Shown here: positions 19,801 to 36,500 of the stretch, piece by piece
Layout: each line of letters opens with the position of its first letter
How positions within the stretch are numbered: the stretch's first letter is position 1
Source: Lampris incognitus
Taxonomy: Eukaryota > Chordata > Actinopteri > Lampriformes > Lampridae
DNA length: 64,000 nt
NCBI RefSeq assembly: GCF_029633865.1
Contig: NC_079211.1
Coordinates: 144,387,998-144,451,997, forward strand
Direction: 5' to 3'
Program-made: the position numbers and the translations under genes
The notes under the pieces: generated by a model
The model's input: only the letters and a program-made list of their open reading frames with translations
What the model was told of the DNA's origin: nothing
Databases searched by the model: none

Positions 19801-22800
19801 ACAGCGGCTTGCCACCCAAGTACTCCACGGGCAAGGTATTACTGTGACACAGCAGCACACTTCATCATTTCAGGAGCAGTTTTAAATCACACTCATAGCA
19901 AAAGCACCCAACTACAACAGGGTGTTTGAATTTTTACGATACATTCAGAAACATTTTAACGGTCCGACTCACTTGTCAATCATTTTTTTGAATTCCAAAA
20001 CTCCTGCGATCAGCTTGGCGGCAAACCTGCGGGACGGACATTATCGGGTTATTGACAAAAGAGAGAGATGCTGCGCGAATCCGTTAACTTGACAGCGGTG
20101 CCATGGCGCTCCGTCTCGGGTAAATGAAAAAGCCATTACTGCGGAGGGCGAGACATAATAAGCGTGTCTTGCAATTATAATGTCTTGCCCTATGTAATGA
20201 AGGCTTTTTAATTCACCTGAGACGGAGCGCCTTGGTACCGCTGGGGTGTTTTTTTTTTTTTTTCAATACCCACATCTGCATTTCAAAGCAAGCACGGCTA
20301 CGGCGTTGGGTGAACCGTCGAAAGTTACGGCGACAACCACAGGGAAACGTTATTTAATCCGGACAAATAAGGTCACACTGTGTGAGAGGCGAGAAATAAC
20401 CCTTAACGTTAAGACCTCAAACAATGCAGGGCACTGGATTAGCTGGGGGGTATTTCTTCACGGGGCCACATTGTCCACTACATACTCCAGAACCACAGTA
20501 GTCAAAAAAACAAAAAACAAAAAGCCGAGCAATGCTCCAAGCAGCCAAAGGGCCTAAAATAGCCGGTGTAAGGAGGGATGTCTGTGTGAAAGGTCGGCCT
20601 GTGCTCCGGTGTACCGCAACACTTAAAGAAAATCAGCTGGGAGAATGACCTTCGTTAGCCCGTTCCTCTACACAGACATGCCATGCTTTTAATTAGTGGT
20701 ATGAGCAGAGCAAAGTAAAAAAGAGGTGTCAAGTATCACACGTTTCTACGTTTTGAATCTCGATTCTCTCTGAGTGCAGGCGTTCGCTCTGTAGCGTAAA
20801 CGACCTTTTTCATAATGGCCGGTTTCACTTTGCACAGCGGTTTCCAGTCCGGTACCTGGTTGCTCACCTCATCTGTCCTTGGCGGTCGTGAAAATGCATG
20901 CGGGGCAGAACAACCCCGGGGCTCGTATAGACCGCCAGTGGCATACGAGAATCCAGATAGGCTGACTGCAACCACCATTCTGACAGCTACATGAAGAGAA
21001 CAACAGCCAGAGAGCAGGCGATGATACGCCGGTTGGTATTTCTCCAGTCCCGGTTTATATATATTCAGATGACACTGCAGACTTTGGTAGGCCACGTGGC
21101 TGCTAAGCAGGCTCAGATATGAGGCCGGCGCTTAATGGATATTAAAACAATTCCCTTATTTCCTCTGAGAGGCGGCCTATGCAGTATGTCGTCATGTAGT
21201 TAAAACTTCAAACTCTAAAAAAAAAGCCTTTGTAGGGTCTGGTCCCTCTATCAGCTACTGGACTGCTACCTTATAAGAGCAAGTGTGTGTGACTGTGCAG
21301 CTACAGTTTAACAATGTACTTACCTTTTATGCGATTCATTTCTCACAGCTATACTCGTTACGGAGTGTCACTGTTGTATGTTTGTGTGGAGAGTCTCTGC
21401 TACTCTTATCTCTGTAATGACGCTGCTTTCTGAGCCGGGTCGACTTTTGAAATAGGGACTATTGATCTCAGCGGGGCCAACAGGTTGTAAAAAGGCTAGA
21501 TAAAATACAATAAATAAATATATATATATACCCAGTTTTCAGTCTTGTGACCCCGACGCTCCAGGCGTTTCTGGAGCCTCTCTCCCACGCCACCCTTGAG
21601 GAACTCCTCCACCAAGCCTTGTGTGTGCTCCAACTCCTCCTTGCTGACGATGGGCTCCAGCATGGCCAGGTAGCGCTCGCATGTCTGCTTCAGCGGAGGT
21701 ACGGGTAGTTTAGGCAAACCCTCCTGATGCACCAGGGACCGCGCTGGGATCTGTGGCACTGGTCTGACCAGATGGCGTGGCCTCACCACGCCCGGCCGCA
21801 GCTGCAAAACATGTCAGTCGGACGAGTGGAGAAGACATATGTTGCGTTTTTTTTTGCTTTGCAATGCATACCGCCTAGTAGCCTGAATCATCAGCAGGGG
21901 GAGGGGGGAGGGGGAGTTATGTTATAACTACCCTGCAGTTTGACATCCGGGAACATCAAAATATAAAAAAATAAACAGTGCAGCCATGGCTGATATTCCC
22001 AGTGATGGGGATGTCGATTTGGACCATATGATTGACGCAGCCAGATTACACGAGAACAAGTCGTTACGTATCAAATCAGAGAGAGAGGGGAGAGAGAGAG
22101 GGGGAGAGAGAGAGAGAGGGAGAGAGAGAGAGAGGGAGAGCGAGAGGGGGAGAGAGAGAGAGAGAGAGGCAGAGAGAGGGGGAGAGAGAGGCAGAGAGAG
22201 GGGGGAGAGAGAGGCAGAGAGGGGGAGAGAGAGAGGCAGAGAGAGGGGGGGAGAGAGAGAGGGGGGGGCGACCATATGAGAACACTCAGCATTAATGGGG
22301 GTTATGGTGTGCAGAAACAAAGCAGATTTTTCTGCTTTATAACAACACACAATGCGCCATCCGGAAGATCAAGTCTATGGGAGTTGACAGCGGAGCAAGT
22401 CGGCTGAATCATTTCTTGCTTTCTTTCTTGTTTGTTTTTTTGTTTTGTTTTGTTTCTTGTTCGGACCAACTGGCGTCCGCTCCGCCGGTTTATAAATAGA
22501 GACCTGACACACTCCATCAACCTTTGCAACGAAAGCTGAAACAAATAGGCGCGCGAGCCTGCACGCGCACGCGCGCGAGCCTATATTGGCTCGTACACTC
22601 TGCGGGCCAAAGTTCATCCGTTCCTACGTGTAAACGACACTCGCCGTGTCGACGCCTCCGGTCACTAAAATGTGCCGGCGTGAAAAGGCTCGTCCATATA
22701 AACGCTCTTGTTTTTTTAATTTAATTTTATTTTATTTTACCGCCGCCGCCCCTCTTTCCCTTCCTGTTTTAATATCTGGGATAGAAAGACGGCAGCGAAG

Positions 22801-22988
22801 CCCCGCCCCCTTCTCCTCCGCAGCGGCCGACATTATAACAGGCAAACGTGCTGCGCTTCTTCTTCTTCTTCTTCTGCTTCTTCTTTTATAAAAACAAACC
22901 AACAAACAAACAACAACAACAACGCACACAGGCAGACAAACAACCGGGGCGTCCTACTCACCGCCGCCCTGACCAACACGCCCAACAT
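16895..22988 (-). CDS. crat: Carnitine O-acetyltransferase, complete (14 exons, 628 aa)
   Basis: Transfers acetyl groups between CoA and carnitine, in mitochondria and in many species peroxisomes. Exons in order of translation: 22962-22988, 21532-21801, 20868-20986, 19973-20026, 19676-19841, 19359-19533, 18999-19177, 18736-18836, 18509-18628, 18294-18416, 17615-17750, 17453-17515, 17217-17354, 16895-17110. All junctions are GT-AG; the sum of 1,887 nt is 628 codons plus TGA, against 626 aa in human. Landmarks are LPRLP-like LPKLPVPPL near the N-terminus, [20 protein letters not shown], catalytic His345 in [11 protein letters not shown], the STS motif (residues 554-556) and [17 protein letters not shown]. 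The short first exon (MLGVLVRAA) plus an Arg-rich stretch suits a mitochondrial presequence. The C-terminus is TAKAKQ, so the -AKL peroxisomal signal of human CRAT is absent. A family B SINE lies between exons 10 and 11. The gene converges on adamts13. Confidence 0.97.
17829..18255 (-). mobile_element. tRNA-derived SINE, family B, copy 3
   Basis: A full-length reverse copy: the tail with poly-C/poly-T lies at the left, the body has CCTCCCATACATGTGGAGTC, and the head B box reads GGGATTCGAACC. It lies in the crat intron 17751-18293 in the same orientation as the gene and ends about 38 bp from the preceding exon. Confidence 0.85.
22072..22268. repeat. (GA)n/(GGGA)n purine microsatellite
   Basis: About 200 bp of GAGAGA with GGGG and GCAGAGAG interruptions, in the first crat intron about 700 bp from exon 1. 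Open frames across it in several frames are artefacts. Confidence 0.9.
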
Positions 22989-23240
22989 GACCGTCTCGCC
23001 GGCGCCCTCTCAGGGTGTCGTTTGTCCCGGGGAACACAGCGCCGGAGACCTCCGCGCTGACATGTCTCAAGGACACAGCCGCGTCCAACGTGTCAGCCGG
23101 GCGACTGAGAGAACCGCCTCCGCCCCCTGCCGGACGCGCCGGGGTACGACAAGTAGAAGCGAGCCTTGCCGTCGCAAAAAGTCGCACGTCCACGGACGCG
23201 TTTGCGTTACGGTCGGCCCCCCCGTAGTGCGGAACCCCCC
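22500..23240 (-). promoter_or_regulatory. CpG-rich promoter region of crat
   Basis: A GC- and CpG-rich block (for example CGCGCGAGCC, GCGGCCGACA, CGCGCCGGGG) surrounds the crat first exon (22962-22988), with no TATA box. This fits a CpG-island housekeeping promoter. The exact transcription start is not visible. Confidence 0.55.
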
Positions 23241-23349
23241 CCCTCCGCCCCGCACAGAATTACTCTTTATTCGGGTAACAGGAATATGCGGGTCACTTTG
23301 AATACGTGCACGGCCAATAAGTCAGGCATATTTGTTTAAACGATGTCAG

Positions 23350-23806
23350 TTTATTGATGAAATAAAAAGCAGGCCCTGATATAAATAATACATTTTTTTT
23401 TGAAGTACAAAATTACTTGGGCGCGTTTGGCGCAGGAGGTTGTACAGTTCTTCGCTGACCACACGATGGCGCTCGTCCAACGTCCTCGACGGAGAAGCGG
23501 TTATAAATAACCGATTTTCTCAAGGAAATACAAATCAAACACAGGCTCCAATGTCTAATCGAATCGTTATAAAGATAATATTTAAATGAGAGGTACATTC
23601 TTCTTCTTCTTCTTCTTCTTCTGTAGATTATAATTTTGTCTGAGAATAGCGTAAGAAATGAATGGGCGATGTGCAAAAAAAAAAGTAATTCCAGACGAAT
23701 ACGACTACTCTATGCATCACATCTCAACAAAAAAAAGAAAAAAATTTTGTTTCTTTTTCACTGACAAGAGTAGAGAGGGAATTGCAGTCGTGTCATGGTT
23801 TTTATT
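23350..23806 (-). promoter_or_regulatory. ier5l 3' UTR with two candidate poly(A) signals
   Basis: TTTATT at 23801-23806 and again at 23350-23355 reads AATAAA on the minus strand, 87 and 538 bp past the ier5l stop. The interval also contains a (TTC)n run near 23600 and poly-A/T stretches. Which signal is used cannot be told from sequence. Confidence 0.4.
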
Positions 23807-23892
23807 TCAAAGGAGAAAAAAAAACAAAACAAATAAAAGAAATTATACAAAAATAAACCCCCCCACCCCACCCCACCCCCCCACCCCACAAA

Positions 23893-24765
23893 TCAAAACG
23901 CCTCGATTGCTCTGGTCCATCCGCTGCCTGTTAACAATGTGTGTTTCAAGCAAATTGTCTGAGCGGCGAATATCTGCTCAAGGTCCGTCTGCTGCCAGCT
24001 CATGAACTCGGATAGTCCCCCCGAACCCAGCACCGAGATCAGGTTGGAGATGTTCGTCGGGTCCAACTGTTCCGAGTCCGAGTGCGAGTCGTCGTCAGTC
24101 CTCATCCTTTTGCACGGCGCCGGCCCCAAGTCCGGCAAATAAAACTCTGGGTCGACGATGTGATAACTTGAGTCCAGCTTCCGCTTTTTGCTGTAAACCT
24201 GCGGCTGCTTCGGCGGCGCGCAACAGTCCGAGTGGAAGTATCCGTTGGTGACAGTGGTCACCACATGCGTGTCCAAGTCCAGCACAGTCTTCTGGTTGGC
24301 TTGCGTGTTCGGAACAGGTAACTCCCAGGGGGATTTCTCCGCGCAACTCCAACAGGCGTCCGACACCATGAGGCTGGAGACGCCGGCTGGGAGCATGGCG
24401 CAGGAGGAGGCTTCTTGGTGCGCCGCCTCTGCGGACGCGCTGCCGGGCTGCTGGTGCGCTCCGCAGTGCCAGGAGTCCGACTCGACCGCGCCGAAGTTGC
24501 AGTAGAAGTCGTCGGCCAACTCGGCGAACCTGCCGCTCAGCTCCAGGCGCTCTTGCCTCTCGCAGACCGCGCTCGCATCCTCGTACTGGTGCGTCCTCTG
24601 CGCCGGCGTGAAGTTCTTGCTCATGTAAAACTGCCTGGCGTTTCGGAGTACGTAGGTTACCAGCAAGTTCTTGTGGAGCTTGATGCCGCCTCGCTGCGTC
24701 CTGGAGCTCTGGATTTTCCGCAAAGACATAGAGATCAGGTTCTGTGCGTCAAATGCACACTCCAT
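23893..24765 (-). CDS. ier5l: Immediate early response 5-like protein (290 aa, single exon)
   Basis: A member of the IER2/IER5/IER5L family of small nuclear, serum- and stress-induced regulators; the family member IER5 is known to bind PP2A-B55 and HSF1, and the role of IER5L itself is poorly defined. The conserved IER domain is residues 1-48 ([18 protein letters not shown]...[19 protein letters not shown]). The middle holds [19 protein letters not shown] (160-178), two basic clusters suitable as nuclear signals (KKRKLD at 193, CKRMR at 218), [12 protein letters not shown] (238-249) and the family C-terminus GWTRAIEAF. The start at ATG 24765 matches the MECA- start of vertebrate IER5L. There is no intron, as usual for the family. 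The protein is shorter than human IER5L because the mammalian poly-Gln/Pro/Ala insertions are absent. Position next to crat supports IER5L over IER5. Confidence 0.93.
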   Translation of the reverse strand: MECAFDAQNLISMSLRKIQSSRTQRGGIKLHKNLLVTYVLRNARQFYMSKNFTPAQRTHQYEDASAVCERQERLELSGRFAELADDFYCNFGAVESDSWHCGAHQQPGSASAEAAHQEASSCAMLPAGVSSLMVSDACWSCAEKSPWELPVPNTQANQKTVLDLDTHVVTTVTNGYFHSDCCAPPKQPQVYSKKRKLDSSYHIVDPEFYLPDLGPAPCKRMRTDDDSHSDSEQLDPTNISNLISVLGSGGLSEFMSWQQTDLEQIFAAQTICLKHTLLTGSGWTRAIEAF

Positions 24766-25112
24766 CCTCAAACGGGCCGACCTTCTTCTCCCCTTATTCT
24801 GTCAAAACGGCTGTTTCCTCGCTGAAGAAATGTTTTACGCGTTTAAGCTGAGCTTTCCACTTGGTTCGCGCAGACAGTGCACATAGTGCTCCATGTCTTC
24901 CCAGTAAGGGCATGGATTTGCAACTCTCATCTTTCCTTGCCACGCCCTCGCACAGACGTCGTCCAATTGAAAGGAGGCGGTCCCTCTGTTATACGCAAAT
25001 GTCACCACGAGCCTCATTCAGGATGCATGTAGGAGTGGGCATGCTGCATTTCACCAAACATTCTATAGGCTTTGCATCTCCTGGTGCACGCAATGTTTGT
25101 AGGACGTTGTTC

Positions 25113-25153
25113 AAATAGAGTAGAGTAGAGTAGAGTAGAGTAGAGTAGAGTAG
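25113..25153. repeat. (TAGAG)n pentamer microsatellite
   Basis: Eight tandem TAGAG units, about 350 bp upstream of ier5l. It is the first of several pentamer arrays in the next 5 kb and has a related unit. The sequence from here to 25682 holds nothing I recognise. Confidence 0.85.
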
Positions 25154-25682
25154 AACAAACAAGCATGACACGACACGACACAACACCACACTTGAATTAT
25201 AGGGGACAAATAGGTAATACAATTACGCTTCCCACAAAAGCAAACATGTTCAAAGACTTACATCCACCGGGACTTCTATGTGCACACATGTGCATGCCTG
25301 CCCTGGCGCAGGGCACTAACTATGATGTCATTAAGGACATCCGCTTATAATGAAAACATCGCCACTGCACCTTGACCTGTCTGGGGTAAAAGCCTTTTGC
25401 CGAGAGGATATCTGTCATCCATGCCAAACATCTGTTTGTGTGTGTACATGAATGACATGGAGATGACTGAAATACTGCACACCTGGATATGATTTTGATT
25501 TCCTGCCAAATCGGTGAATCAGAACTGCAACCATTATTATGGTTATCATGTCCTGATAATAGGGGGCCGCTGGAGTCTAACATAGCTTGAAATCATATTC
25601 GCCAGTGTGCCTCTCTTGTTAGGACTTTAGGTTGAATGGCCTTCCGGTAGTCCTGCCAATGTATGATATGTGTAGGGTCTGG

Positions 25683-26066
25683 TATAGTATAGTATAGCAT
25701 AGCATAGTATAGCATAGCATAACACAGAATAGTATAGTAAAGTAAAAGCATAACACAGAATAGTGTAGTATAGTATAGCATAACACAGAATAGCATAGTA
25801 TAGTATAGCATAACACAGAATAGTATAGTATAGTATAACACAGAATAGTATAGTATAGTATAGCATAACACAGAATAGTATAGTATAGTATAACACAGAA
25901 TAGTATAGTATAACACAGAATAGTATAGTATAGTAAAATATAGTATAACATATAATAGTATAGTATAGTAAAATATAGTATAACATATAATAGTATAGTA
26001 TAGTATAACACAGAATAGTATAGTATAACACGGAATAGAATAGTATATAATATAGTATATAATATA
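25683..26066. repeat. TATAG/TAACA pentamer array, segment 1
   Basis: Tandem pentamers (TATAG, with TAGCA, TAACA, CAGAA variants). Three minus-strand frames stay open for 159-242 codons because the units lack stops; the resulting YYTILCYTI-type peptides are not proteins. Confidence 0.95.
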
Positions 26067-26536
26067 CTTCTGGACTGCCACCTTGTCGTGGTGGAGAAGC
26101 TTGCATGTACTAATGATCCCAAGAGCTAGTATGTCATCCGGAGCTTGGCTCCTGGTAGGGTCACCCAAGGCAGATAGGTCAAGGGGGAGGTCCCAGACGA
26201 AGCGTGATCCAACAAAGACCTCAGTGGTGAAACTGGCAGAAGATGTCTCCAGGTCCCAACAGCAGTGAAGGCGGATGAAGGCTGCAACAGAGGGTGGTCC
26301 CCAATCGTCTTGGTTCTCCATGCCATTGGACTCTGGCCACCCCCTGCCAAGGACCGTGTGGTGGCTGCAAGAGCATCAGCCTCTCCACGTAAAAAGCTGT
26401 CACGCACAGGCGGCCTCCCATTATGCGGCTCCAGGATCGGCCTCTACACCCACTCGAGGACCCAGAGGGACCCAGAGGGAGGATGGTCATACTCAACCCC
26501 AAGTGACCGCCGATGATGATGATGATGGTGATAATG
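26067..26536 (+). mobile_element. Short LINE-derived element inserted in the pentamer array
   Basis: It starts CTTCTGGACTGCCACCTTG...GGTGGAGAAGCTTGC, resembling the 5' UTR of fish non-LTR elements, and ends in a (GAT)n run at about 26510-26530, the kind of 3' end used by RTE-type elements. No reverse transcriptase is present, so it is internally deleted or non-autonomous. It interrupts the TATAG array. Confidence 0.55.
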
Positions 26537-26808
26537 AGTATAGTATAGTACAGTATAGTATAGCATAGCATAGTATAGCATAGCATAACATAGCATAGCA
26601 TAGTACAATACAGTGCAGTATAGTATAGTATAGCATAGCACAGTATAGCATAACATAGTATAGTATAGCATAGCATAACATAGCACAGCATAGTACAATA
26701 CAGTGCAGTATAGTATAGTATAGCACAGTATAGCATAGCATAACATAGCACAGCACAGTACAGTGCAGTGCAGTATAGTATAGTATAGTATAGTATAGTA
26801 TAGTATAT
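26537..26808. repeat. TATAG/TAGCA pentamer array, segment 2
   Basis: It continues the array after the LINE-derived insertion, with TATAG, CATAG, CAGTA and TAACA variants. Confidence 0.95.
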
Positions 26809-27255
26809 GCTACCTTCAAATGGAACTCGTGAGTTCGTGGTTACGACATGGGAAGTCGTGTACACGGTATACTTGGCGTTCAAGTGGTTCAGTCGTGAGA
26901 GCACCGCTGCTGGGCCACATGGACGCCCAAAGACTCCTCCTCCACGTGACGCAAAGGCACAATGACAGAGGAAGAAGACGAGGCCGTGGGGAATATCACC
27001 ATTTTCTTCAGACATGTTATAAAGGTACGAAGAAAAAAAAAATCTATAAGACTAAAATTACAATATATTAACTTACCATCCACCGCAAAATGAACTTCCA
27101 TGGCCTCTGCCATTTCTGAAATGTCAACAACACGTCACAACCCGTGACTTTCAGAAAATGTCCACTTCCGAAGTCATGAATTCCACGAGGGGGGGGGGGC
27201 GTTCATATGGACTCTTCTCGTGAACACGGTAAACACAACCCCATTTGAAGACAGC
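26809..27255. mobile_element. MITE-like inverted-repeat insertion in the pentamer array
   Basis: GCTACCTTCAAATGG at the left and CCATTTGAAGACAGC at the right are imperfect 15-bp inverted repeats, with weaker similarity further in (ACTCGTGAG / CTCGTGAAC). The interior shows no coding similarity. TATAG array lies on both sides, so this sequence inserted into the array. The target duplication cannot be read in a repetitive target. Confidence 0.6.
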
Positions 27256-27590
27256 TATAGTATAGTATCTATAGTATAGTATAGCATAGTATAGTACAGT
27301 ATAATATAGTATCTATAGTATAATATAGTATAGTATCTATGGTATAGTATAGTATAGCACATTATAGTACAGTACAGTATCTATAGTATAGTATAGTATA
27401 GTATAGTATCTACAGTATCAGTATCAGTATAGTATAGTATCTATAGTACAGTATAGTATAGTATCTATATTATAATATAGTATAATATCTATAGTATTAG
27501 TTTAGTATAGTATCTATAGTACAGTACAGTATAGTATCTATAGTACAATATAGTATAATATCTATAGTATAGTATAGTATAGTATAGTCC
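27256..27590. repeat. TATAG array, segment 3, with TATCTATAG interruptions
   Basis: Blocks of TATAG are regularly broken by TATCTATAG every 25-40 bp, giving a higher-order pattern not seen in segments 1 and 2. Confidence 0.93.
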
Positions 27591-28080
27591 GTTTTATTTG
27601 TATAACCCAATATCACAAATAACAAATTTGCCTCAGTGGGCTTCACAGCAACACAACATCCTGTCCTTTGACCCTCTCCTCAGATGAGGAAAAACTCCCT
27701 AAAAGAAAAAAAAAATCCCAGGGAGAAAAAATAGGAAGGAACCTCAGGGAGAGCAACAGAGGAGGGATCTCTCTCCCAAGGCGGACAACGCGCAATGGAT
27801 GTTGTGTTTACACAGTTTACACAATACAACACTGAAAGAGGATAACAGAATTATAAAATATATGAAGAATAAGATGAGGAGGATGCCAGGCAGTGTCCAG
27901 ATACCACCGGAACAGCCCAGCACCCGAGCCACGCGGCCAGCATCACCATATTGAAAAAAATAAATACAAAAAATTAGTCACACATCTTAGTGAGAGAAGG
28001 ATATAACATTGAAACCGGAGAACAAAATTATATCATTTAATTATATTAGTGATATATAAAAAGGAAACGTGATGAGGGTA
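27591..28080. mobile_element. Interspersed repeat in the pentamer array
   Basis: It begins TTTTATTTGTATAACCCAAT...CAGTGGGCTTCACAGCAAC, and GAGGAAAAACTCCC follows. This resembles a widespread non-coding fish repeat. Short TATAG runs flank it at both ends (27255-27590 and 28081-28115). The boundaries and class are uncertain. Confidence 0.5.
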
Positions 28081-28680
28081 CAGTATAGTATAGTTAGTAT
28101 AGTATAGTATAGTATTATAGTTTCAGTTTTGCTTTTGAATTGACATTATACATTTCCTACAGTTTTCGTGTGAACAAAGACGGTCAGTAATGAACCCGGC
28201 CTTCATTATCTCTTCAGGTGGGCCTGCAAATCGTAGCAGATGTGGGAGGTTTTAGTTTTTAAACTTTTCCGTTTCAGTTTAAGATGACGTTTGGTGTAGA
28301 AAGCGCAGAATGTCCTGTATAATGTATTACATCCTGTCGGGTTATAAACGCCACACTGACGTAATGTGAAAAAAAGCGTGGGAGGATCACTAGGAGATTG
28401 TCTTACTACTAATCAGGGCATTGACAGTGGACCAGGGCGTTACGCATTGTTGAATGGTTCACTTCATATTATTACACTCCACTTTCTATGACTCGGACCA
28501 CAAAACTGAAACGGAAAATAATTCAGAGAAATTAGCAAAAAAAAAAACATGAGGTCCCCTTTCATCTACTTTTCCAAACTCATCGTATATTATAGTATAG
28601 TAAACAGTTGTTTAATGTTATGTAGTATAGTATAATGTATATTATAGTTTAGTATAACACAATGCAGTACAGTATGGTAT
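28081..28680. other. Mostly unique spacer with short TATAG remnants
   Basis: TATAG runs occur at 28081-28115 and around 28590-28680. The 28116-28585 stretch between them shows no coding frame or element I recognise. Confidence 0.5.
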
Positions 28681-30207
28681 GGTATATAGTATAGTACCAT
28701 ATATCGCATCATATCACATCGTATCGTGTCATGTCGTATCGTATCGTATCACATTGTATCGTGTCACATTGTATCATATCACATCGTATCGTGTCATGCC
28801 GCATCGTATCGTATCACATTGTATCGTGTCACATTGTATCATATCACATCGTATCGTGTCATGCCGTATCGTATCGTATCACATTGTATCGTGTCACATT
28901 GTATCGCATCGTATCACATCATATCGTATCGTGTCATATTGTATCATGTCATATCGCATCGTATCACATCATATCGTATCGTGTCATATTGTATCATGTC
29001 ATATCGCATCGTATCACATTGTATAGTATCACATCGTATTGGGCTGTATCGTATCGTGTCATATTGTATCATATCGTATCCTATCAAATCGTATCGTATC
29101 ACACCACATTGTACCGTATCACACCGTATCGTGTCGTATATATCGTACCGTATCACATCGCATCGTGTCACATCGAATTGTGTCACATTGTATTGTGTTA
29201 TATCATATCGTATCGTATCATATCACATCGTATTGTGTTATATCATATCGTATCGTATCATATCACATCGTATCGTGTCACATCGTATTGTCTTATATCA
29301 TATCGTATCGTATCATATCACATCGTATTGTGTCACATCGTATTGTGTTATATCATATCGTATCGTATCATATCACATCGTATTGTGTTATATCATATCG
29401 TATCGTATCATATCACATCGTATCGTGTCACATCGTATTGTCTTATATCATATCGTATCGTATCATATCACATCGTATTGTGTCACATCGTATTGTGTTA
29501 TATCATATCGTATCGTATCACATCGTATTGTGTTATATCATATCGTATCGTATCATATCACATCGTATTGTGTTATATCATATCGTATTGTATCACATCG
29601 TATTGTCTTATATCATATCGTATCGTATCACATCGTATTGTCTTATATCATATCGTATCGTATCATATCACATCGTATTGTGTCACATCGTATTGTGTTA
29701 TATCATATCGTATCGTATCACATCGTATCATGTCACATTGTATCGTGTCACATCGTATTGTGTCGTATTGTATCATGTCATATTGTATCCTGTCGTATCG
29801 TGTCACATCGTATCGTGTCATATAGTATTGTATCATATCACATCGTATTGTCTCATACTGTAGCGTGTCGTATTGTGTCACATCGTATTGTGTCGTATTG
29901 TATCATGTCATATTGTGTCCTGTCGTATCGTGTCTCATCGTATCGTGTCATATAGTATTGTATCATATCACATTGTATCGTGTCATATTGTATAGTATCA
30001 TATCATATCACATCATATCATATCACATCATATCGTGTCATATCGTATCATGTTGTATCGTGTCACATCATGTCGTATCGTATCGTGTCATATCATATTG
30101 TGTCATACCGTATCGTGTCATATCATGTCATACCGTATCATGTTGTATCGTGTCGTATCGTATCGTGTCGTATCGTATCGTGTCATATAGTATTATGTCG
30201 TACATGA
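28681..30207. repeat. 1.5-kb TATCG/TATCA pentamer array
   Basis: Pentamers of the form (C/T)(A/G)T(A/C)T with TATCG, TATCA, TGTCA and TATTG variants, in unbroken 5-bp register for about 1.5 kb. Longer blocks (about 120-180 bp) recur within 29190-29720, showing segmental amplification. Plus-strand frames stay open for up to 409 codons (YRIVSYHIVS-type repeats) because the units lack stops; they are not genes. Confidence 0.95.
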
Positions 30208-30360
30208 AAGGTGCGGTTACAGACTCAGTTTAGATTGTTTTCACGCACTTTGACATTCATTTGCATTTTAGTTTTACAACATGCTTCCTTCAGGCATTTT
30301 CTCAAAGGTTTTTAAAGCACAAGGTCACAATATTCACCAGTTTTGTTTTTATTTTTTAAT

Positions 30361-30802
<442 letters not shown>

Positions 30803-31765
30803 TATTCTTTATCATCTTTCATAAGGGAAATTTACATTTATACATACATCAATAGATTCAAATATGAGTACAGAGATACTACTGTATATCACAACCATGT
30901 AAATCATGACAGAAGAGATGTTTCTGGTACATTTTCAGACAAGATACTTGGCTGTATTTGATATACTTTGTCAAACCACCAGTACCTTCCTTGCGGGTGG
31001 TTGCAGTGTGGGTCAGATCTTTCACAGCCTCTCAGTAAAGGGGTGGGGTGAGGCATGATGCACTAACACGGTGTACCCCAACAAACGCGGCCGCGGGCGG
31101 CTCAACCCGGACCGTCCCGTACCGACTCGGCGGTGGACAGACAATTAAAGATGTCCCACTTCACCCGGTATGGCTAGACGGAATCAGTACAATCCGAAAG
31201 GAAGGGGATTAGATAGGCCGAGGGGGGGGGGGCGTCCATTTAAAGGGCGTTCTGAGGATTGGATCTGTTTGAGATGATCATATCTCGGTTTGAGACGAGC
31301 AGAAAAATCAAACCTTTCCTCACAACGTGTGCGTCTTGCGTTGAACACGAGCAGCGACTGCATCTGATAAGGGGGGATACCAGATGTCGAAGAGCCTTTC
31401 GCATTGTTGGGAATTAGAGGGTGTCATGGGCCTTACCGGGCGCAACATCTGCAGGAGGAGACGCCCAGCTCGCATACCTGCCTGCCTTCACCGGCCCGCC
31501 AGCACCCACCGTCCAGGCCGGGGCTCATCCTGCACACTAAAGGTCAAATCAAACGCCGTGCACTGCAAAGGGAGAAAAGATGTTTAGCGTTTTTTTTTCC
31601 TCCTTTGTCATTAACATTCTGCAGAAGGGCATACCCACCGTCCATAACTCACATATTGTTTACGCTAAAGAATGCAGCTCCAAGAGAGCCATTGTGCAAG
31701 ACTTACTTTAATTATCTCTAGTGTGGAGACTGTAATAACACCGAGGAATCACTGCTGAGCTCAAT

Positions 31766-31767
31766 GA

Positions 31768-31824
<57 letters not shown>

Positions 31825-31835
31825 GACAGACAGAA

Positions 31836-31890
<55 letters not shown>

Positions 31891-31891
31891 A

Positions 31892-31922
<31 letters not shown>

Positions 31923-32040
31923 GACAGACAAACAGAGAGACAGCGAGAGACAGACACAGAGAGAGAGAGAGAGAGGAGAGACAGACAGACAGAGAGACAG
32001 TGAGAGACAGACACAGAAAGAGAGAAAGAAAGACAGAGAG
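31766..32040. repeat. (GACA)n grading into GAGA/GACA mixed repeat
   Basis: Pure GACA occupies about 31766-31820 and then alternates with GAGAGA. Together with the GATA array 1 kb away this gives both components of classical Bkm-type GATA/GACA repeats. Confidence 0.95.
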
Positions 32041-32117
32041 AACTGATTTTTTAAAATAAGTCTTTATTGAACAAAAAAATCAAAAAAACAGACTTGAAAT
32101 CTTTTTAACAATATAAA

Positions 32118-36300
<4,183 letters not shown>

Positions 36301-36500
36301 NNNNNNNNNNNNNNNNNNNNNNNNNNNNNNNNNNNNNNNNNNNNNNNNNNNNNNNNNNNNNNNNNNNNNNNNNNNNNNNNNNNNNNNNNNNNNNNNNNNN
36401 NNNNNNNNNNNNNNNNNNNNNNNNNNNNNNNNNNNNNNNNNNNNNNNNNNNNNNNNNNNNNNNNNNNNNNNNNNNNNNNNNNNNNNNNNNNNNNNNNNNN
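36301..36500. other. Assembly gap (200 N)
   Basis: Exactly 200 unknown bases interrupt the satellite at its right edge; sequence resumes in unique DNA. The true array length is therefore unknown. Confidence 1.

Noticed and set aside
28726-29955. Plus-strand open frames of 409, 364 and 274 codons rich in Tyr, Arg, Ile, Val, Ser, His
   Set aside because: Artefact of pentamer TATCG/TATCA units lacking stops; overlapping in several frames with no domain.
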